Of a stretch of 64,000 bases of DNA, positions 52,946 through 63,393 are shown piece after piece. A model generated the notes under the pieces. That model made no database searches. It was given only the letters and a program-made list of their open reading frames with translations, and had not been told where the DNA came from. Made by a program: the position numbers and the translations under genes. Source of the DNA: Pseudomonas pergaminensis (GTDB lineage Bacteria > Pseudomonadota > Gammaproteobacteria > Pseudomonadales > Pseudomonadaceae); NCBI RefSeq assembly GCF_024112395.2, contig NZ_CP078013.2:5860501-5924500 (forward strand). Direction: 5' to 3'. Within the stretch, counting starts at the first letter, position 1; every line of letters starts with the position of its first letter.

Positions 52946-53461
52946 TCAGAACGGGATATCGTCATCAAAGCTGTCGAAATCCGGCGCTGGCTGCGGCGCG
53001 GCCTGCTGTGGCGCTGGACGCGACTCACGCTGTGGCTGCTGGCTTGGCTGCGGACGCGACTGCTGTGGACGCGGTGCCGAGTTGGACATGCCGCCCTGGC
53101 CCTGTTGGTCGCCCTGTGGACGGCCGCCCAGCAGTTGCATGGTGCCTTGCATGTCGACCACGATTTCGGTGGTGTAACGCTTGATGCCGTCTTTTTCCCA
53201 CTCGCGGGTCTGCAGCTTGCCTTCGATGTACACCTGCGAACCTTTGCGCAGGTACTCACCGGCGATCTCTGCGACCTTGCCGAACATCGACACACGGTGC
53301 CATTCGGTTTTCTCGACCTTCTGGCCGGTCTGCTTGTCGGTCCACTGTTCGCTGGTCGCCAGACTCAGGTTGGTCACGGCGTTACCGTTAGGCAAGTAGC
53401 GAACTTCGGGATCCTGGCCGCATGTACCGACCAATATGACTTTGTTAACCCCACGGGCCAT
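52946..53461 (-). CDS. ssb: Single-stranded DNA-binding protein
   Basis: A 171-aa SSB: OB-fold ([38 protein letters not shown]...), Gln/Pro-rich linker, and the acidic tail [11 protein letters not shown] that recruits repair and replication proteins. It lies 9 bp after an MFS gene and probably shares its transcript, with uvrA divergent beyond. Confidence 0.98.
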   Translation of the reverse strand: MARGVNKVILVGTCGQDPEVRYLPNGNAVTNLSLATSEQWTDKQTGQKVEKTEWHRVSMFGKVAEIAGEYLRKGSQVYIEGKLQTREWEKDGIKRYTTEIVVDMQGTMQLLGGRPQGDQQGQGGMSNSAPRPQQSRPQPSQQPQRESRPAPQQAAPQPAPDFDSFDDDIPF

Positions 53462-53470
53462 AACGTTCTC

Positions 53471-54865
53471 CTAGGCTGGGCGCGCTGTCGGCACTGGGTT
53501 GACCAGTTGCTCGAGCGTCGCGCGATCCAATAATTCGGTGTCCAATTTGATGTAGATGGCGGCTTCTTCAGCGACAACCACGGCATCGGTAACCCCTGTA
53601 ACGGCCTTAAGGCGCTCGACCAGACCGGCTTCGCGGATCGCTTCAGGCGATAACGGCAAACGCAGACTCGTCACATAGGGAGGTTCGCGCATGGTAACAG
53701 CAAAGGCTAGCCAGAGGGCAGCCAGACCTGCGCATCCAAGAAACACAACCGACAAACCGCCATGCTGGAACATCCAGCCACCCATGATGCCGCCCAGTGC
53801 AGAACCCAGAAACTGGCTGGTGGAATACACACCCATCGCCGTCCCTTTGCCGCCGGCCGGTGAAACTTTGCTGATCAGCGAAGGCAACGAAGCCTCCAGC
53901 AGGTTGAACGCGGTGAAAAACACCACCGTGCCGATTACCAGCGCCCGCAGGCTGTCGCCGAACTGCCAGAAGAATAGCTCAGTGAGCATCAGCGTCGCGA
54001 CGGCGCCGAGCAGGATTCGTTTCATTTTGCGTTTTTTCTCGCCATAGATAATGAACGGGATCATGGCGAAGAACGAAATCAACAAGGCGGTGAGGTACAC
54101 CCACCAGTGCTGCTCCTTGGGCAGGCCGGCTTTTTCCACCAGCGCCAGGGGCAAGGCGACGAAGCTGCACATCAGCATTGCGTGCAACACGAAGATACCC
54201 AAATCCAGGCGCAGCAGGTCCGGGTGCTTGAGCGTTGGCAGCAATGCCTGGCGGGCGACGCCGGACTCGCGGTGCTGCAACGTGCCGGTAGAACGAGGCA
54301 CCATAAAGGCCACGATCACGATACCGAACAACGCCATGCCACCAGTGGCCAGGAACAGCCCGTGCAGGCCGAACGCGCGGGTCAGCAAGGGCCCGACCAC
54401 CATCGCCACGGCAAACGACAGGCCGATGGTCATGCCGATCATGGCCATGGCCTTGGTGCGGTGTTGCTCGCGGGTCAGGTCGGACAGCAACGCCATGACT
54501 GCCGCGGAAATCGCACCGGCGCCTTGCAGGATACGCCCGGCAATCACACCCCAGATCGAATCGGACTGCGCGGCGAGCACGCTGCCCAGCGCGAACACGA
54601 TCAGCCCCAGGTAGATCACCGGACGGCGGCCAATGCGGTCGGAAATGATCCCGAACGGGATCTGGAAAATCGCCTGGGTCAGGCCATAGGCGCCAATTGC
54701 CAAGCCGATCAATGCCGGGGTCGCACCTGCGAGATCCATCCCATAGGTCGCCAGCACTGGCAACACCATAAACATGCCCAGCATACGGAAGGCGAACACC
54801 AGGGCCAGACCGCTTGCCGCTCGGGTCTCGCCGCTACTCATGCGTTCGCTGTGGGGATCGTGCAT
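53471..54865 (-). CDS. MFS transporter with C-terminal YAM-like domain (YajR-like)
   Basis: A 464-aa, 12-TM transporter. The C-terminal ~75 residues ([46 protein letters not shown]) look like the ferredoxin-like YAM domain of E. coli YajR. GAGG lies 8 nt before the ATG. Cotranscription with ssb is unusual functionally but is the conserved Pseudomonas order. Substrate unknown. Confidence 0.87.
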   Translation of the reverse strand: MHDPHSERMSSGETRAASGLALVFAFRMLGMFMVLPVLATYGMDLAGATPALIGLAIGAYGLTQAIFQIPFGIISDRIGRRPVIYLGLIVFALGSVLAAQSDSIWGVIAGRILQGAGAISAAVMALLSDLTREQHRTKAMAMIGMTIGLSFAVAMVVGPLLTRAFGLHGLFLATGGMALFGIVIVAFMVPRSTGTLQHRESGVARQALLPTLKHPDLLRLDLGIFVLHAMLMCSFVALPLALVEKAGLPKEQHWWVYLTALLISFFAMIPFIIYGEKKRKMKRILLGAVATLMLTELFFWQFGDSLRALVIGTVVFFTAFNLLEASLPSLISKVSPAGGKGTAMGVYSTSQFLGSALGGIMGGWMFQHGGLSVVFLGCAGLAALWLAFAVTMREPPYVTSLRLPLSPEAIREAGLVERLKAVTGVTDAVVVAEEAAIYIKLDTELLDRATLEQLVNPVPTARPA

Positions 54866-54971
54866 GGAAAAACCTCGTGTGAACCGGCGGCGATTCTACC
54901 AGTCCCATCGATTGAGAGGGTATATGCGGCGCTTTGCCGCGCAGCTTTCATGTAAGGCTGCAAGCGGCCTT

Positions 54972-55009
54972 TTGACAGTGTATATTCATCCAGTCTTTAG
55001 CCGTATACT
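54972..55009 (+). promoter_or_regulatory. uvrA promoter region with LexA-like SOS box
   Basis: GTG-TATATTCATC-CAG (54978-54993) differs from the LexA consensus CTG-N10-CAG at one core base. It overlaps a TTGACA (54972-54977) and precedes a good -10, TATACT (55004-55009). LexA bound there would block uvrA, as in other bacteria. Which -35 pairs with TATACT is unclear. Confidence 0.6.
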
Positions 55010-55043
55010 CCGGCATTATTTACGCCCGCCGTGCGAGGCCATC

Positions 55044-57878
55044 TTGGACAAGATCCTGATTCGTGGGGCTAGAACCCACAACCTGAAGAACATCGACCTG
55101 ACCCTGCCCCGGGACAAACTGATCGTCATCACCGGCTTGTCCGGGTCCGGCAAGTCGTCCCTGGCGTTCGACACGCTGTACGCCGAAGGCCAGCGTCGTT
55201 ATGTGGAATCGCTGTCGGCCTATGCCCGCCAGTTCCTGTCGATGATGGAAAAGCCCGACGTCGACACCATTGAAGGCCTGTCGCCGGCGATCTCCATCGA
55301 GCAGAAGTCGACCTCCCATAACCCGCGCTCCACCGTGGGCACCATTACCGAAATCTACGACTACCTGCGCCTGCTGTATGCACGCGTCGGTATTCCGCGT
55401 TGCCCGGACCACGACATTCCACTGGAAGCCCAGACCGTCAGCCAGATGGTCGACCTGGTGCTGGCCCAGCCGGAAGGCGCCAAGCTGATGCTGCTGGCGC
55501 CGGTGATCCGTGAGCGCAAGGGCGAACACCTTTCCGTCTTCGAAGAGTTGCGCGCCCAAGGTTTCGTGCGCGCGCGGATCAACGGCAAGCTGTATGAGCT
55601 GGACGAAGCGCCGAAGCTCGACAAGCAGAAGAAACACTCTATTGATGTGGTCGTTGATCGTTTCAAAGTGCGTGCCGATCTGCAGCAGCGCCTGGCGGAA
55701 TCCTTTGAAACCGCGTTGAAGCTGGCGGACGGCATTGCCCTGGTGGCGCCGATGGATGACGAGCCGGGCGAAGAGATCATCTTCTCCGCGCGCTTTGCCT
55801 GCCCGATCTGTGGCCATGCCATCAGCGAGCTGGAACCCAAGCTGTTTTCCTTCAACAACCCAGCCGGCGCCTGCCCGACCTGTGATGGCCTGGGGGTGAA
55901 GCAGTTCTTCGACATCAAGCGCCTGGTCAACGGTGACCTGACGTTGGCGGAGGGTGCCATACGCGGCTGGGACAGGCGCAACGTCTATTACTTCCAAATG
56001 CTGGGGTCGTTGGCGTCGCACTATAAATTCAGCCTGGAAGTGCCGTTCAACCAACTGCCGGCAGACCAGCAGAAGGTTATCCTCAACGGCAGCGGTTCGC
56101 AGAACGTGGACTTCAAGTACCTGAACGACCGTGGAGATATCGTCAAGCGTTCACACCCGTTCGAAGGCATCGTGCCGAACCTCGAGCGTCGCTACCGTGA
56201 GACCGAGTCGGCCAGCGTGCGCGAAGAGTTGGCGAAATTCCTCAGCACCCAGCCCTGCCCGGATTGCCGTGGCACCCGCCTGCGTCGTGAGGCGCGGCAT
56301 GTATGGGTGGGCGAGAAGACATTGCCAGCAGTGACCAACCTACCGATCGGCGATGCCTGTGAGTACTTTGGTGTACTCAAGCTTACCGGTCGCCGTGGCG
56401 AAATCGCTGACAAGATCCTCAAGGAAATCCGCGAGCGCTTGCAGTTCCTGGTCAACGTTGGCTTGGATTACCTGTCGCTGGATCGCAGTGCCGACACCTT
56501 GTCCGGCGGCGAAGCTCAACGCATTCGATTGGCCAGCCAGATTGGTGCTGGCCTTGTGGGTGTGTTGTACATCCTCGATGAACCGTCGATTGGCTTGCAC
56601 CAGCGCGACAACGACCGCCTGCTAGGCACGTTGAAACATCTGCGGGATATCGGCAACACGGTGATTGTGGTCGAGCACGATGAAGACGCAATCCGCCTGG
56701 CGGACTACGTGGTCGACATTGGCCCGGGTGCGGGTGTGCATGGCGGACATATCGTCGCCGAGGGCACGCCTGCCGAAGTCATGGCTCATCCCGATTCGCT
56801 GACCGGCAAATACCTGTCCGGTCGTGTGAAGATCGAAGTACCGGCCAAACGTACCCCGCGCAACAAGAAGCTGGCACTGCACCTCAAGGGCGCGCGTGGC
56901 AACAACTTGCGCAATGTCGACCTGGAAATTCCGCTAGGTCTGCTGACCTGCGTGACCGGGGTTTCCGGCTCGGGCAAATCGACACTGATCAACAACACGC
57001 TGTTCCCCTTGAGTGCCACCGCGCTGAATGGCGCGACCACCCTGGAAGCCGCGGCCCATGACAGCATCAAAGGCCTGGAGCATCTGGACAAGGTGGTCGA
57101 TATCGACCAGAGCCCGATTGGCCGTACACCACGCTCCAACCCGGCAACCTACACCGGTTTGTTCACGCCGATTCGCGAGCTGTTTGCGGGTGTTCCGGAA
57201 TCCCGTTCACGGGGTTACGGGCCGGGCAGGTTCTCGTTCAACGTCAAGGGTGGTCGCTGTGAAGCATGTCAAGGCGATGGCCTGATCAAAGTAGAGATGC
57301 ACTTTCTCCCGGACATCTACGTGCCGTGCGATGTGTGCAAGAGCAAGCGCTACAACCGCGAGACCCTGGAGATCAAATACAAGGGCAAGAGCATCCACGA
57401 AACCCTCGAGATGACCATCGAGGAAGCGCGGGTGTTCTTCGACGCAGTCCCGGCGCTGGCGCGCAAGCTGCAGACGCTGATGGACGTAGGCTTGTCGTAC
57501 ATCAAGCTGGGGCAATCGGCGACCACGCTGTCAGGTGGTGAGGCGCAGCGGGTGAAGCTGTCCCGCGAGCTGTCCAAGCGCGATACCGGCAAGACCCTGT
57601 ATATCCTCGATGAGCCGACCACCGGCCTGCACTTCGCGGATATCCAGCAGCTGCTGGACGTGTTGCACCGCCTGCGCGACCACGGCAACACGGTGGTGGT
57701 GATCGAGCACAACCTTGATGTGATCAAGACCGCGGATTGGCTGGTCGACCTGGGGCCGGAAGGCGGCTCCAAGGGCGGCCAGATCATCGCGGTTGGCACG
57801 CCGGAGCAGGTCTCCGAAATGCCGCAGTCGCACACCGGTTACTACTTGAAACCCTTGCTGGAACGCGACCGGGCCTGA
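55044..57878 (+). CDS. uvrA: Excinuclease ABC subunit A
   Basis: A 944-aa damage-recognition ATPase of nucleotide excision repair. The start is TTG at 55044, giving [19 protein letters not shown], with GAGG upstream; longer readings have no family support. First Walker [10 protein letters not shown] (31-39), second GVSGSGKST, two ABC signatures (LSGGEAQR twice) and zinc fingers (CPICGHAI ... [16 protein letters not shown] ... CDVCKSKRY) are present. Divergent from the MFS-ssb pair. Confidence 0.98.
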   Translation: MDKILIRGARTHNLKNIDLTLPRDKLIVITGLSGSGKSSLAFDTLYAEGQRRYVESLSAYARQFLSMMEKPDVDTIEGLSPAISIEQKSTSHNPRSTVGTITEIYDYLRLLYARVGIPRCPDHDIPLEAQTVSQMVDLVLAQPEGAKLMLLAPVIRERKGEHLSVFEELRAQGFVRARINGKLYELDEAPKLDKQKKHSIDVVVDRFKVRADLQQRLAESFETALKLADGIALVAPMDDEPGEEIIFSARFACPICGHAISELEPKLFSFNNPAGACPTCDGLGVKQFFDIKRLVNGDLTLAEGAIRGWDRRNVYYFQMLGSLASHYKFSLEVPFNQLPADQQKVILNGSGSQNVDFKYLNDRGDIVKRSHPFEGIVPNLERRYRETESASVREELAKFLSTQPCPDCRGTRLRREARHVWVGEKTLPAVTNLPIGDACEYFGVLKLTGRRGEIADKILKEIRERLQFLVNVGLDYLSLDRSADTLSGGEAQRIRLASQIGAGLVGVLYILDEPSIGLHQRDNDRLLGTLKHLRDIGNTVIVVEHDEDAIRLADYVVDIGPGAGVHGGHIVAEGTPAEVMAHPDSLTGKYLSGRVKIEVPAKRTPRNKKLALHLKGARGNNLRNVDLEIPLGLLTCVTGVSGSGKSTLINNTLFPLSATALNGATTLEAAAHDSIKGLEHLDKVVDIDQSPIGRTPRSNPATYTGLFTPIRELFAGVPESRSRGYGPGRFSFNVKGGRCEACQGDGLIKVEMHFLPDIYVPCDVCKSKRYNRETLEIKYKGKSIHETLEMTIEEARVFFDAVPALARKLQTLMDVGLSYIKLGQSATTLSGGEAQRVKLSRELSKRDTGKTLYILDEPTTGLHFADIQQLLDVLHRLRDHGNTVVVIEHNLDVIKTADWLVDLGPEGGSKGGQIIAVGTPEQVSEMPQSHTGYYLKPLLERDRA

Positions 57879-57895
57879 CTTATTCAGGCCCAATG

Positions 57896-57931
57896 AAAAG
57901 CCCCTGTCACTTTACGGTGACAGGGGCTTTT
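57896..57931. terminator. Bidirectional terminator between uvrA and ftnA
   Basis: 15-bp perfect stem AAAAGCCCCTGTCAC (57896-57910) / GTGACAGGGGCTTTT (57917-57931), with A-run and T-run on both sides. It serves the two convergent genes. Confidence 0.95.
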
Positions 57932-57944
57932 TCGTAGCCGGGAA

Positions 57945-58409
57945 TCAGAACTGCGATTGCAGGTAATTCTCCAGGCCGATCAACTTGATCAGGCCCAACT
58001 GCTTTTCAAGCCAGTAGGTGTGATCTTCTTCGGTGTCGTTCAACTGCACCCGCAGGATTTCACGGGTGACGAAGTCGCTGTGCTGCTCACAGAGCTCGAT
58101 GCCCTTGCAGAGCGCGGCACGGACCTTGTACTCAAGACGCAGGTCGGCGGCGAGCATGTCAGGTACCGTGGTGCCCACATCCAGGTCATCGGGACGCATG
58201 CGCGGCGTGCCCTCGAGCATGAGGATACGGCGCATCAGTGCGTCGGCGTGCTGTGCCTCTTCTTCCATCTCGTGGTTGATACGCTCATAGAGCTCGGTAA
58301 AGCCCCAGTCTTCGTACATGCGCGAGTGGATGAAATATTGGTCACGAGCAGCCAGTTCGCCCGTCAGCAACGTGTTGAGGTAATCGATTACGTCGGGGTG
58401 ACCTTGCAT
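57945..58409 (-). CDS. ftnA: Bacterial ferritin FtnA (bacterioferritin-like, no heme Met)
   Basis: A 154-aa four-helix ferritin, starting [26 protein letters not shown]. Aligned by eye with E. coli Bfr, the heme ligand Met52 is replaced by Ala52 ([13 protein letters not shown]), while the di-iron residues Glu18, Glu51, His54 look conserved. This fits the P. aeruginosa protein at this locus, first called BfrA and later shown to be a non-heme ferritin. It stores iron and is thought to support heme supply to KatA next door. Confidence 0.92.
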   Translation of the reverse strand: MQGHPDVIDYLNTLLTGELAARDQYFIHSRMYEDWGFTELYERINHEMEEEAQHADALMRRILMLEGTPRMRPDDLDVGTTVPDMLAADLRLEYKVRAALCKGIELCEQHSDFVTREILRVQLNDTEEDHTYWLEKQLGLIKLIGLENYLQSQF

Positions 58410-58522
58410 CGCCCTACATCTCCCTGCTTGAAAGTCTGTAGTTTGAACCATGATGACTCGAAGGTCACGGGACCAACGGCAGAAAAGTGAAGATTTCCGG
58501 AGAAAAGTAGCTGAAATAACGC

Positions 58523-58547
58523 AAAAACCGCCCAAATGAGGGCGGTT
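58523..58547 (-). terminator. Rho-independent terminator of katA
   Basis: Stem AACCGCCC (58526-58533) / GGGCGGTT (58540-58547); T-run on the minus strand. Confidence 0.88.
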
Positions 58548-58564
58548 CTGCTTATCGTTTAGAG

Positions 58565-60013
58565 TTAGTTAAGCGATACACCCAGTGCCTTTGCGATTGC
58601 TTCTCCATAAGCAGGATCTGCCTTGTAGAAGTGCTGCAACTGACGCTGGACGACATCACTGGAAACCCCACCCATCGCACCGGCGATGTTACTGGTGAGC
58701 AACGCTTTCTGCTCATCGTTCATCAGGCGGAACAGCGCACCGGCGTGGCTGTAGTAATCGGTGTCTTCCCGGTGATCGTAACGATCAGCCGCACCGCTCA
58801 AGGCCAAAGCAGGCTCAGCGTACTGCGGTGCCTGTTTCGGTGCATCCGCGTAGCTGTTCGGCTCGTAGTTAGGCGCCGCACCGCCATTGCTGCCAAATGC
58901 CATCGAACCATCACGCTGGTAGCTGTTCACCGGGCTACGTGGAGCGTTGACCGGCAGTTGCTGGTGGTTGGTGCCAACACGGTAGCGGTGAGCATCGGCA
59001 TATGCAAACACGCGGCCTTGCAGCATACGGTCTGGTGACAGACCTACACCTGGAACCATGTTGCTAGGACCGAACGCAGCCTGTTCCACCTCTGCGAAGT
59101 AGTTTTGCGGGTTGCGGTTCAGCTCCAGCTCGCCGACTTCGATCAACGGGAATTCTTTCTGCGACCAGGTCTTGGTCACGTCGAATGGATTCTCGTAATG
59201 AGCGTTGGCCTGGGCCTCGGTCATGATCTGAATGCAGACGCGCCATTTCGGAAAATCACCGCGCTCGATTGCACCAAACAAATCGCGCTGAGCGTAATCA
59301 GGGTCAGTACCGGCCAGGCGTGCAGCTTCGGCCGGCGCCAGGTTCTTGATGCCCTGCTTGGTCTTGTAGTGCCACTTGACCCAGTGACGCTCGCCGGCGG
59401 CGTTGATCAGGCTGTAGGTGTGGCTGCCGAAGCCGTGCATGTGACGGTACCCATCGGGGATGCCACGGTCCGAGAACAGAATGGTGACCTGGTGCAGCGC
59501 CTCAGGAGAGTGCGACCAAAAGTCCCACATCATTTGCGCACTCTTCAGGTTGCTTTGCGGCAGGCGCTTCTGAGTGTGAATAAAGTCCGGGAACTTCAAT
59601 GGGTCGCGAATGAAGAACACAGGGGTGTTGTTACCCACGATGTCCCAGTTGCCTTCTTCGGTGTAGAACTTCAGGGCAAAGCCACGTGGATCGCGCTCGG
59701 TGTCAGCCGAACCACGCTCACCGCCTACGGTAGAAAACCGCAGGAAGGTCGGGGTTTGCTTGCCGACGGACTCAAACAGCTTGGCGCTGGTGTACTGCGT
59801 AATGTCTTGGGTAACGGTGAAGGTGCCATAGGCGCCCGAGCCCTTGGCGTGTACACGGCGCTCAGGAATGTTTTCACGGTTGAAGTGGGCAAGCTTCTCG
59901 ATCAGATGAAAATCGTCGAGCAGCAGCGGGCCACGCGGGCCGGCGGAGCGGGAATTCTGGTTGTCCGCAACGGGAGCGCCGCTGGCGGTGGTAAGGATTT
60001 TATTCTGACTCAT
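58565..60013 (-). CDS. katA: Catalase KatA (clade 3-type heme catalase)
   Basis: A 482-aa small-subunit catalase, splitting hydrogen peroxide. Active-site His in [14 protein letters not shown], Asn in [11 protein letters not shown], heme Tyr in [23 protein letters not shown] are all present. I chose ATG 60013 (GAGGG 10 nt upstream) over TTG 60019. Length equals P. aeruginosa KatA, and the position next to ftnA is conserved. Confidence 0.96.
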   Translation of the reverse strand: MSQNKILTTASGAPVADNQNSRSAGPRGPLLLDDFHLIEKLAHFNRENIPERRVHAKGSGAYGTFTVTQDITQYTSAKLFESVGKQTPTFLRFSTVGGERGSADTERDPRGFALKFYTEEGNWDIVGNNTPVFFIRDPLKFPDFIHTQKRLPQSNLKSAQMMWDFWSHSPEALHQVTILFSDRGIPDGYRHMHGFGSHTYSLINAAGERHWVKWHYKTKQGIKNLAPAEAARLAGTDPDYAQRDLFGAIERGDFPKWRVCIQIMTEAQANAHYENPFDVTKTWSQKEFPLIEVGELELNRNPQNYFAEVEQAAFGPSNMVPGVGLSPDRMLQGRVFAYADAHRYRVGTNHQQLPVNAPRSPVNSYQRDGSMAFGSNGGAAPNYEPNSYADAPKQAPQYAEPALALSGAADRYDHREDTDYYSHAGALFRLMNDEQKALLTSNIAGAMGGVSSDVVQRQLQHFYKADPAYGEAIAKALGVSLN

Positions 60014-60084
60014 GCTCAATTTCCCTCAGGTCGGACTTGGAACTGCCGGCTAATCGGCTTGGAGGAAGTATTGATCATCAATAT

Positions 60085-60132
60085 GACGTCTACAAATTCA
60101 TTAAATTGTAGGCGTCGATAGAGAATAACTAC
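60085..60132 (-). promoter_or_regulatory. katA promoter region with dyad and OxyR-like half site
   Basis: An 11-bp imperfect inverted repeat (GACGTCTACAA 60085-60095; TTGTAGGCGTC 60106-60116) surrounds a -10-like TACAAT read on the minus strand (60105-60110). Just upstream, ATAG-N7-CTAC (60118-60132) matches one OxyR half (ATAG-N7-CTAT) with one mismatch, where the -35 is weak. OxyR control of katA is known in pseudomonads; this site is a prediction. Confidence 0.4.
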
Positions 60133-60210
60133 CAGACTCCCCAGCTTTCATAGTGCCGACCACAACCCGTGGGCGCTTGTACAAATCGCGCTTTTGTTAC
60201 GCGCACAAAA

Positions 60211-60231
60211 AACCGGGCACTAGGCCCGGTT
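60211..60231 (-). terminator. Terminator of the alpha operon
   Basis: AACCGGGC (60211-60218) / GCCCGGTT (60224-60231), with T-run on the minus strand, 20 bp after rplQ. Confidence 0.9.
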
Positions 60232-60251
60232 CTTCGTTACAGCTTGTCGTC

Positions 60252-60638
60252 TTACTCGGCGCTTACAGCTTCGCCGGCAGTAGCACGATCAACCAACTCG
60301 ACGTACGCCATAGGCGCGTTGTCGCCAGTGCGGAAACCGCACTTGAGGATGCGCAGGTAGCCACCCTCACGGGTAGCGTAACGCTTGCCCAGGTCGTTGA
60401 AGAGCTTACCAACGATAGCTTTCGAACGAGTACGGTCGAAAGCCAGACGGCGGTTAGCCAGGCTGTCTGTCTTGGCCAAAGTGATCAGCGGCTCAGCAAC
60501 GCGACGCAGTTCTTTAGCTTTCGGCAGTGTAGTTTTGATCAGCTCGTGCTCGAACAGCGACACCGCCATGTTTTGGAACATGGCCTTGCGGTGCGAGCTG
60601 GTACGGCTCAGGTGACGACCACTTTTACGATGACGCAT
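60252..60638 (-). CDS. rplQ: 50S ribosomal protein L17
   Basis: 128 aa, [20 protein letters not shown]..., unmistakable L17. Last gene of rpsM-rpsK-rpsD-rpoA-rplQ. Confidence 0.99.
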   Translation of the reverse strand: MRHRKSGRHLSRTSSHRKAMFQNMAVSLFEHELIKTTLPKAKELRRVAEPLITLAKTDSLANRRLAFDRTRSKAIVGKLFNDLGKRYATREGGYLRILKCGFRTGDNAPMAYVELVDRATAGEAVSAE

Positions 60639-60679
60639 GGTTCATTCCTTACCAAACTCACGTTCGGTGATTACGACGA

Positions 60680-61681
60680 TCAGGCAGTCGCCTTGTCGTC
60701 CTTCTTAAGACTTGCAGGCGGCCAGTTGTCGAGGCGCATGCCGAGGGACAGACCGCGGGAGGCCAGAACGTCCTTGATTTCAGTCAAGGATTTCTTGCCC
60801 AGGTTCGGAGTCTTCAACAGTTCTACTTCGGTACGCTGAATCAGGTCGCCGATGTAGTAAATGTTTTCCGCCTTAAGGCAGTTAGCCGAACGTACAGTCA
60901 GTTCCAGATCGTCAACCGGGCGAAGCAGGATCGGATCGATCTCGTCTTCCTGCTCGATTACCACTGGTTCGCTGTCACCTTTGAGGTCGACGAACGCAGC
61001 CAACTGCTGTTGCAGAATGGTTGCAGCGCGGCGAATAGCCTCTTCAGGATCCAGAGTACCGTTGGTTTCCAGATCAATAACCAGCTTGTCCAGGTTAGTA
61101 CGCTGCTCGACACGGGCGTTTTCCACCACGTATGCGATACGGCGAACCGGGCTGAACGAAGAGTCAAGCTGCAAGCGACCAATGCTGCGGCTTTCGTCTT
61201 CATCGCTCTGACGCGAGTCGGCCGGTTCATAACCACGACCACGAGCTACGGTGAGCTTCATGTTCAGGGCGCCGTTAGACGCCAGGTTAGCGATTACGTG
61301 ATCGGGGTTAACGATCTCGACATCATGATCCAGCTGAATATCGGCAGCGGTAACCACCCCCGAACCCTTCTTCGACAAGGTCAGCGTAACTTCGTCACGG
61401 CCGTGCAGCTTGATAGCCAGACCTTTAAGGTTCAACAGGATTTCAATTACGTCTTCCTGTACACCTTCGATGGCGCTGTACTCGTGGAGCACACCGTCAA
61501 TCTCGGCCTCGACTACTGCACAGCCGGGCATTGAGGACAACAGGATGCGGCGCAGCGCGTTGCCCAGGGTGTGGCCAAAACCACGCTCGAGAGGCTCGAG
61601 AGTAATTTTGGCGCGGGTTGGACTGACAACCTGCACATCAATGTGGCGGGGTGTCAGGAACTCATTTACCGAAATCTGCAT
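60680..61681 (-). CDS. rpoA: RNA polymerase alpha subunit
   Basis: 333 aa. N-terminal dimerization domain (about 10-235; [20 protein letters not shown]) and C-terminal domain (about 250-325; [41 protein letters not shown]) that binds UP elements and activators. Between rpsD and rplQ as usual. Confidence 0.99.
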   Translation of the reverse strand: MQISVNEFLTPRHIDVQVVSPTRAKITLEPLERGFGHTLGNALRRILLSSMPGCAVVEAEIDGVLHEYSAIEGVQEDVIEILLNLKGLAIKLHGRDEVTLTLSKKGSGVVTAADIQLDHDVEIVNPDHVIANLASNGALNMKLTVARGRGYEPADSRQSDEDESRSIGRLQLDSSFSPVRRIAYVVENARVEQRTNLDKLVIDLETNGTLDPEEAIRRAATILQQQLAAFVDLKGDSEPVVIEQEDEIDPILLRPVDDLELTVRSANCLKAENIYYIGDLIQRTEVELLKTPNLGKKSLTEIKDVLASRGLSLGMRLDNWPPASLKKDDKATA

Positions 61682-61703
61682 GGATGCACCTATTTTCTAG
61701 CCC

Positions 61704-62324
61704 TTACTTGGAGTAGAGCTCGACAATCAGGCTTTCGTTGATGTCGGCGGACAGATCACTGCGAGCAGGAACGTTCTTGAAAACGCCCGACTTCTTCTCA
61801 GTGTCTACTTCTACCCATTCTACGCGGCCACGTTGGGCACACAGATCGAGAGCTTGGACAATGCGAAGTTGGTTTTTTGCTTTCTCGCGAACTGCGACCA
61901 CGTCACCAGCACGAACCTGGTAGGACGGAACGTTTACGGTCTGACCGTTAACGCTGATCGACTTGTGCGATACCAGCTGACGGGATTCGGCACGAGTCGA
62001 ACCAAAGCCCATACGGTATACAACGTTGTCCAGACGGCATTCGAGCAGTTGCAGCAGGTTTTCACCGGTTGCACCTTTTTTGCCAGCAGCTTCTTTATAG
62101 TAGCCGCTGAACTGACGCTCGAGAACGCCGTAGATACGACGGACCTTCTGCTTTTCACGCAGTTGGGTGCCGTAATCGGACTGGCGACCGCGGCGTTGGC
62201 CGTGGATACCAGGTGCTGCTTCAATGTTGCACTTCGATTCGATCGCGCGCACGCCGCTCTTCAGGAAGAGATCGGTGCCTTCGCGACGAGCGAGTTTGCA
62301 TTTTGGACCAATGTAACGAGCCAT
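61704..62324 (-). CDS. rpsD: 30S ribosomal protein S4
   Basis: 206 aa, [21 protein letters not shown], with S4 RNA-binding domain ([30 protein letters not shown]). In E. coli S4 represses this operon by binding the rpsM leader. Confidence 0.99.
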   Translation of the reverse strand: MARYIGPKCKLARREGTDLFLKSGVRAIESKCNIEAAPGIHGQRRGRQSDYGTQLREKQKVRRIYGVLERQFSGYYKEAAGKKGATGENLLQLLECRLDNVVYRMGFGSTRAESRQLVSHKSISVNGQTVNVPSYQVRAGDVVAVREKAKNQLRIVQALDLCAQRGRVEWVEVDTEKKSGVFKNVPARSDLSADINESLIVELYSK

Positions 62325-62342
62325 TCTTTACAATCTCCTGGA

Positions 62343-62732
62343 TTACACGCGGCGCTTCTTCGGCGGACGGCACCCGTTGTGCGGGATTGGCGTCACGTCG
62401 GTGATGCTGGCGATCTTATAGCCACAGCCGTTCAAAGCACGGACAGCAGACTCACGACCTGGACCTGGACCTTTGACGTTAACGTCGAGGTTTTTCAGGC
62501 CATATTCCAGCGCAGCTTGGCCAGCACGTTCAGCAGCTACTTGAGCAGCAAACGGGGTGGACTTGCGGGAACCGCGGAAACCCGAACCACCGGAGGTAGC
62601 CCAAGAAAGCGCGTTACCTTGACGGTCGGTGATGGTCACGATGGTGTTGTTAAAAGAAGCATGGATGTGGGCGATGCCATCAACCACTGTCTTTTTAACT
62701 TTTTTACGAGGACGAGCAGCAGGTTTTGCCAT
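62343..62732 (-). CDS. rpsK: 30S ribosomal protein S11
   Basis: 129 aa, ending [11 protein letters not shown], typical S11. Confidence 0.99.
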   Translation of the reverse strand: MAKPAARPRKKVKKTVVDGIAHIHASFNNTIVTITDRQGNALSWATSGGSGFRGSRKSTPFAAQVAAERAGQAALEYGLKNLDVNVKGPGPGRESAVRALNGCGYKIASITDVTPIPHNGCRPPKKRRV

Positions 62733-62762
62733 GATAATTTTCCTGTCGATTCGCTGGGGCGA

Positions 62763-63119
62763 TTACTTGCGGATCGGCTTACGCGGACCTTTACGGGTAC
62801 GCGCGTTAGTCTTGGTACGCTGACCGCGTACTGGAAGACCACGACGATGACGCAGACCGCGATAGCAACCGAGGTCCATCAAACGCTTGATTTTCATGTT
62901 GATTTCACGGCGCAGGTCACCTTCAGTGGTGAACTTCGCCACTTCGCCACGCAGCGATTCAATCTGCTCGTCGCTCAGATCCTTGATCTTAGCGGCTGGG
63001 TTTACCCCAGCAACTGCGCAAATTTTCTGCGCAGTAGTGCGACCAACACCATAGATGTAGGTCAGCGAGATAACAGTGTGCTTGTTATCTGGAATGTTAA
63101 CGCCTGCAATACGGGCCAT
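62763..63119 (-). CDS. rpsM: 30S ribosomal protein S13
   Basis: 118 aa, [31 protein letters not shown], typical S13. TTGGAG precedes the ATG by 10 nt. First gene of the alpha operon; the 129-bp leader to rpmJ contains a hairpin (63208-63231). Confidence 0.99.
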   Translation of the reverse strand: MARIAGVNIPDNKHTVISLTYIYGVGRTTAQKICAVAGVNPAAKIKDLSDEQIESLRGEVAKFTTEGDLRREINMKIKRLMDLGCYRGLRHRRGLPVRGQRTKTNARTRKGPRKPIRK

Positions 63120-63207
63120 TCAGTGGGACTCCAATTGACAGCTACCTACGCCCCGGAAGCCAAGAAATAGGGCGCGAGATAATATCGCTGTAATAACAAA
63201 TAATCAA

Positions 63208-63231
63208 CCCGGCAGCGCACTAGCTGCCGGG
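63208..63231 (-). terminator. Hairpin between rpmJ and rpsM
   Basis: CCCGGCAGC (63208-63216) / GCTGCCGGG (63223-63231); a T-rich stretch follows on the minus strand. It may end part of the spc operon transcript before the alpha operon, or belong to the S4-controlled leader. Confidence 0.6.
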
Positions 63232-63248
63232 CTTCAAGCGGATCACAC

Positions 63249-63365
63249 TCAGCCTTGGCGCTGTTTGTGACGCGGTTCCGCGCTGCAAATTACTCGAACA
63301 ACACCTTCGCGGCGAATAATCTTGCAGTTACGGCACAGCTTTTTCACCGATGCACGAACTTTCAT
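63249..63365 (-). CDS. rpmJ: 50S ribosomal protein L36
   Basis: A 38-aa protein, [20 protein letters not shown] at the start, with the zinc set Cys11, Cys14, Cys27, His33. Start at 63365, stop TGA at 63249-63251. Located between secY and rpsM as in most bacteria; easy to miss because of its size. Confidence 0.98.
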
Positions 63366-63393
63366 CACCAACTCCTCGAACCTTATGGGGTAC

